From Roseburia sp. (GTDB lineage Bacteria; Bacillota; Clostridia; Lachnospirales; Lachnospiraceae), in NCBI GenBank assembly GCA_022771695.1, contig JALEKJ010000021.1:62001-126000 (forward strand): a DNA stretch of 64,000 nucleotides, read 5' to 3'. A program made the translations under genes and the position numbers. The notes beneath the pieces are model-generated. The model ran no database searches. It had not been told where the DNA came from and was given only the letters and a program-made list of their open reading frames with translations. Shown here in pieces: positions 60,873 through 64,000 of the stretch. The number at the start of each line of letters is the position of its first letter. Position 1 is the first letter of the stretch.

Positions 60873-62328
60873 CTGCTTTCACCTGACTTTCTATCAACAC
60901 AGTCTCACCTTCCGAGACGCCTGATATAATTTCCACATTTACACCATCCGAGAATCCGGTTTCCACCTCCACTTTGCGAATTGTTCTGTCCGTATCCTTG
61001 ACTTTTACATACGAGGCAACTCCCTCGCCTATAATTGCCTTGTTTGATACATAAAGAACATTCTCCACCTGCTTTTCGATAAAAGTAACATTTCCGGTCA
61101 TATCGGTATAAATACCGGTAATATCACCGGTAAAGGCAACCGTCACTTCATAGGATACCGTAGAAGAACCACTTGAGCTGGAAGTATCAATGCCAATCAC
61201 CTCGCCTGTATATGTCACATCTTCATATGCTGTCAGTTCAATATTCACCACATCCCCTACCGCGATGTTCACAATATCTTCCTCAGATACTGATACGCTC
61301 ATCGTCACTTCTTCGTCATTGGAAAATGTCACAATACTCGTATCCGATGAGAGCGTATCTCCTGCCTCATAGTTAACCGCCATAATAGTTCCTGTATATT
61401 CTGCATACAAAATGCCATCTTCTCCGACGCAGGCATCAAATTCCTCCAACGCCTCTTTTGCCTCTTCAAGCGTCTCCTGTGCAGCCTTTACTTCGCTATC
61501 CGCACCGGAAATATCCACGTTGTATTGACTCCCCGCATTCTCAGAGGAAAGCAGTGCTTTTTCATATGCCGCCTCTGCCTCGATGGATTTTGTCGTGTAA
61601 CTGTTTTGCGCTGATAATAATCTGGTGTAAAGTTTATTATAGTTCTCCTGCTCTTTGCTCAAAGACTCACTGAGATCCACACCTGCGTCAATCTGCTCCT
61701 GATAATAGTTAACCAGCGCCGCGGATTCATCAAATGCTTCCTGTGCATCCTCTAGATTCTCTGCCAGTTCTTCCAATGTTGCCTGATAATTTGCCTCTGC
61801 CACAGAGCCCTCTGCCACGCTTAAATTATATGCATAACCCGCTTCCAACTTCTGCTGCTCGGATGCGAGGCTTGCCTCGCTTACAGAAGCACCCGCCTCT
61901 GTGACTGCATCCTCCAGGGAATCACGATACGCTTTCACACTTTCTGATGAAAATTTCAACAAAGGATCTCCCACCGCGACCTGCTGTCCTACGGACACAT
62001 AGACTTCCTCAACCTCCAGCGACTCCGATGAGCTGCCGGAAGAAGTACCAGATGCCGTTCCGGTCATTCCCTGGCTTGCCGCCGACTGCGTGCTGCCCGT
62101 TGTTCCGCTGCTTGCGCCCTCTATAGAAAGCTCCTGCTCCAATGTTCCGATTGTCACACTCCCGCTCTCAGTCACACCGACTGTTAAATTTCCTTTTTCT
62201 ACCGCCACCTCTTTGTAGACCGTCTCAATCTTATCTTTTCCCGTTGCCTGATATGCCAGTACCGAAACACTCGCCAGTGAAACCACTACACCAATTAATA
62301 AGCAAAGGATTATTTTTTTCTTTTTCAT
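60859..62328 (-). CDS. membrane-fusion (HlyD/MacA-type) adaptor protein 2
   Basis: A 489-residue protein with one N-terminal transmembrane helix (IILCLLIGVVVSLASVSVLAY), a beta-barrel/lipoyl part and a long coiled coil in two halves (about residues 150-290, ENLEDAQEAFDESAALVN and SLSKEQENYNKLYTRLLSAQ). A Gly/Ser/Thr-rich linker (SSGTTGSTQSAASQGMTGTASGTSSGSSSE) lies in the first lipoyl part. The end has the MacA-like VSEGETVLIES. It is the partner of the permease it overlaps. It starts right after the stop of the first adaptor. Confidence 0.9.
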   Translation of the reverse strand: MKKKKIILCLLIGVVVSLASVSVLAYQATGKDKIETVYKEVAVEKGNLTVGVTESGSVTIGTLEQELSIEGASSGTTGSTQSAASQGMTGTASGTSSGSSSESLEVEEVYVSVGQQVAVGDPLLKFSSESVKAYRDSLEDAVTEAGASVSEASLASEQQKLEAGYAYNLSVAEGSVAEANYQATLEELAENLEDAQEAFDESAALVNYYQEQIDAGVDLSESLSKEQENYNKLYTRLLSAQNSYTTKSIEAEAAYEKALLSSENAGSQYNVDISGADSEVKAAQETLEEAKEALEEFDACVGEDGILYAEYTGTIMAVNYEAGDTLSSDTSIVTFSNDEEVTMSVSVSEEDIVNIAVGDVVNIELTAYEDVTYTGEVIGIDTSSSSGSSTVSYEVTVAFTGDITGIYTDMTGNVTFIEKQVENVLYVSNKAIIGEGVASYVKVKDTDRTIRKVEVETGFSDGVNVEIISGVSEGETVLIESQVKADETE

Positions 62329-63876
62329 CTATTCTGCTCCTTCTGTAATATCATCCTCATAGTTAAACAGTACGGTTGCCGAAGAACCCGAACTTAAACT
62401 GCCATCCGAATTGTCAATCGCAATTACCACTGCGTAAGTTACATTGGAAATACTTCCTCCGGAAGTCTTTTCCGTAGCAATCGACGCAATTTCACCTGTT
62501 ATGGTTCCTCTGCTTCCACTAACAGAAACATCTACCGCATCCTTCACTGTAAGCAGAGCAATCTGCTCTTGTGCAACTTCTACCGAAATGTATATCGTGT
62601 CCATGTCATAGTAGCTAACCAACGCCACGCCATCCTGCAGAACATCCTCCGCCTCATAGATTACCGCTGCCACAGTACCTGCACGATCCGCACAGATGAC
62701 GCCATTCTCCAACGAAAGCAGTGCTTCCTGTCCTTCCAAAAGTTCCTCCAGCACCTCCTGTGCAGTTTCCACTTTCTCTGCCAATTCGGCTACCGTCGAT
62801 TCATATTCGGTACCTGCATATGCCCCTGCCAGAACAGCTTCTTCATACTCTTTCTGAATTTCCGCCTGTGCCGTTATCGCATCGCGCTTTGCCTGCTCAT
62901 AGGCTTCCTGCAAACTTTCTAATTGACCATATAGCTCGTCAAGCTTATCGTTTGCCGTCTGCACAAGCGTATCATATTCTTTTCCCGCATTTTCCAATGT
63001 CAGGTTTGCTTTCTCTAATGTACTTTGTGCGGTATCTGCATCCACTTGTTTCTGCGAAAGATCTGCCGTTGCCGTCTGCACATTCACATAGTCCGTTGCC
63101 ACCTGGTCAGCTAGCGCCTGTAGTGTCTCATAAGACACGTTTGCCGCTATCTGACTCTTAAGCTTCTCCATATCTGCAGCAATCGCCGTCTGTGCCGCAT
63201 CGTAAGTACTCTGCGCCGCAACAAGTGCTGTCTGTGCATCCGTAGCTGCAGTCGTTGCAGCATCCACTGCTGCCTGTTTTTCCTCTGCCCCCACCTGTGA
63301 GTAATAAATACCGTTATCCAACGCCTCCTGGTACAACTCTATCTCATCAACCACATTATCATATGCTTCTTTTTTCTCATCCACCAAAACAGTGAGTTCG
63401 CTGACTGCCGCATTGTAACTGCTCTGTGCCGTTTCTGCAGAGAGCGAGGCATCCTGCAGTTCATACTCCGCCTCAAGCATTCCGCTCTCAAGCGCAATCT
63501 GCGCTGTTTCAAGCGCATCCTGTGCATCCTCTATGGCATCTTCGTAATAAGAAATAGCGTCTTCCATGCTCTCCTGGGTAATCTTAAGCAGAGCATCGCC
63601 TTCTTCAACCACCGTTCCTGATTCCACATATACTTCCTCTACTGTCATCGTGACTGCCCCTACAGAAAATGTCGGAAACTGATTTTCTGTCTTAATCTGC
63701 GTTGTTCCCTCTTCCATGAAGCTCTCTCCACTCTCCTCCTGTGCCACATCCGTTTTCTTTTCCTGCTCGTTTCCTTCCGCATTCGCCGCTATTACACGAT
63801 ATCCGATACTGCTTACAGTCACCGCCACCAGCACAGCACCTGCCAGCACACCTGCATATTTTCGATTCCACTTCAT
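62329..63876 (-). CDS. membrane-fusion (HlyD/MacA-type) adaptor protein 1
   Basis: A 515-residue protein starting MKWNRKYAGVLAGAVLVAVTVSS; GAGG lies seven bases before this ATG. One N-terminal transmembrane helix is followed by lipoyl-like FSVGAVTMTVEEVYVESGTVVEEGDALLKIT. A very long Ala/Gln/Glu-rich coiled coil (about residues 110-375) comes next, then a beta-barrel with DAVDVSVSGSRGTITGEIASI. The coiled coil is far longer than in the second adaptor. It is the first gene of the operon in view; the promoter would lie in the last 120 bases of the window, where no clear hexamers were found. Confidence 0.9.
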   Translation of the reverse strand: MKWNRKYAGVLAGAVLVAVTVSSIGYRVIAANAEGNEQEKKTDVAQEESGESFMEEGTTQIKTENQFPTFSVGAVTMTVEEVYVESGTVVEEGDALLKITQESMEDAISYYEDAIEDAQDALETAQIALESGMLEAEYELQDASLSAETAQSSYNAAVSELTVLVDEKKEAYDNVVDEIELYQEALDNGIYYSQVGAEEKQAAVDAATTAATDAQTALVAAQSTYDAAQTAIAADMEKLKSQIAANVSYETLQALADQVATDYVNVQTATADLSQKQVDADTAQSTLEKANLTLENAGKEYDTLVQTANDKLDELYGQLESLQEAYEQAKRDAITAQAEIQKEYEEAVLAGAYAGTEYESTVAELAEKVETAQEVLEELLEGQEALLSLENGVICADRAGTVAAVIYEAEDVLQDGVALVSYYDMDTIYISVEVAQEQIALLTVKDAVDVSVSGSRGTITGEIASIATEKTSGGSISNVTYAVVIAIDNSDGSLSSGSSATVLFNYEDDITEGAE

Positions 63877-64000
63877 CTTAATCCTCATTTCTGTGTTTCA
63901 AAATACAATCAACACCCTGTATGACCTTCCTCTCATTTTCAAAAGAAGCTTAAGCCCCCTATCTAAAGGCTGTTTGATTATAATGTGATGGTTATGTGAT

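Overview
The window looks like a chromosomal segment of a spore-forming, anaerobic gut Firmicute of the Lachnospiraceae type; the genus cannot be fixed from sequence alone. Supporting signs are moderate GC with AT-rich intergenic regions, strong GGAGG ribosome sites, spoVAD/spoVAE, a Csp-like subtilase, several GPH sugar transporters with glycoside hydrolases, ECF S components and a KDPG aldolase carrying a C-terminal extension. No rRNA, tRNA, CRISPR array or intact transposase was seen.

Left part (1-15.7 kb, mostly minus strand): a galactose-type ABC importer operon (mglB-mglA-mglC) followed by a small membrane protein and a YesN-type response regulator cut by the window edge. Next come a TraX-like membrane protein with an OmpR-type two-component system (plus strand), a C_GCAxxG_C_C protein, ilvE, a cytoplasmic alpha-amylase, an ECF S component, a Csp-like S8 protease and a sugar-phosphate isomerase-like TIM barrel.

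Glycan islands (16-36 kb): a plus-strand set (GH1, an 80-residue protein, an AraC regulator, a GPH transporter, a GH2 enzyme), then a DUF4143 ATPase preceded by three motifs on an exact 32-bp period. On the minus strand follow an SDR and a two-component system, a domain-permuted GH3 with a one-base frameshift, a MATE pump, and GH78 and GH43 enzymes. A scar is visible here: a MATE remnant now supplies the antisense C-terminus of a TetR gene. A 40-bp-stem palindrome supplies the GH3 stop codon.

Middle (36-43 kb): a ClpX-type unfoldase, an Asn/Thr-rich lipoprotein, and an IclR regulator that shares a 17-bp operator-like motif with the divergently placed KDPG aldolase. A cobalamin riboswitch precedes a membrane-anchored DUF4430 (transcobalamin-like) protein and an ECF S component. 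HIT and TM2 proteins follow.

Hexuronate locus (43-55 kb): uxuA, uxuB (SDR type), a HAD phosphatase, beta-glucuronidase uidA, a GH3 enzyme and a GPH transporter run on the minus strand from one strong promoter, with a second GPH transporter on a sister promoter. Both promoters are TTGACA-N17-TATAGT with the palindrome CTTGTATACAAG inside the spacer and a second copy about 118 bp upstream. The divergent FCD-type GntR gene is the obvious candidate repressor. Together these genes would import glucuronides, free the glucuronate and carry fructuronate to 2-keto-3-deoxygluconate; the KDPG aldolase completes the route once KDG is phosphorylated. uxaC and kdgK are not in the window.

Right end (54.8-64 kb): an orphan Hpt protein, spoVAE and spoVAD, an XRE regulator, an AlkD-like protein, and a MacB-type ABC system with two tandem membrane-fusion adaptors and an acidic low-complexity accessory protein.
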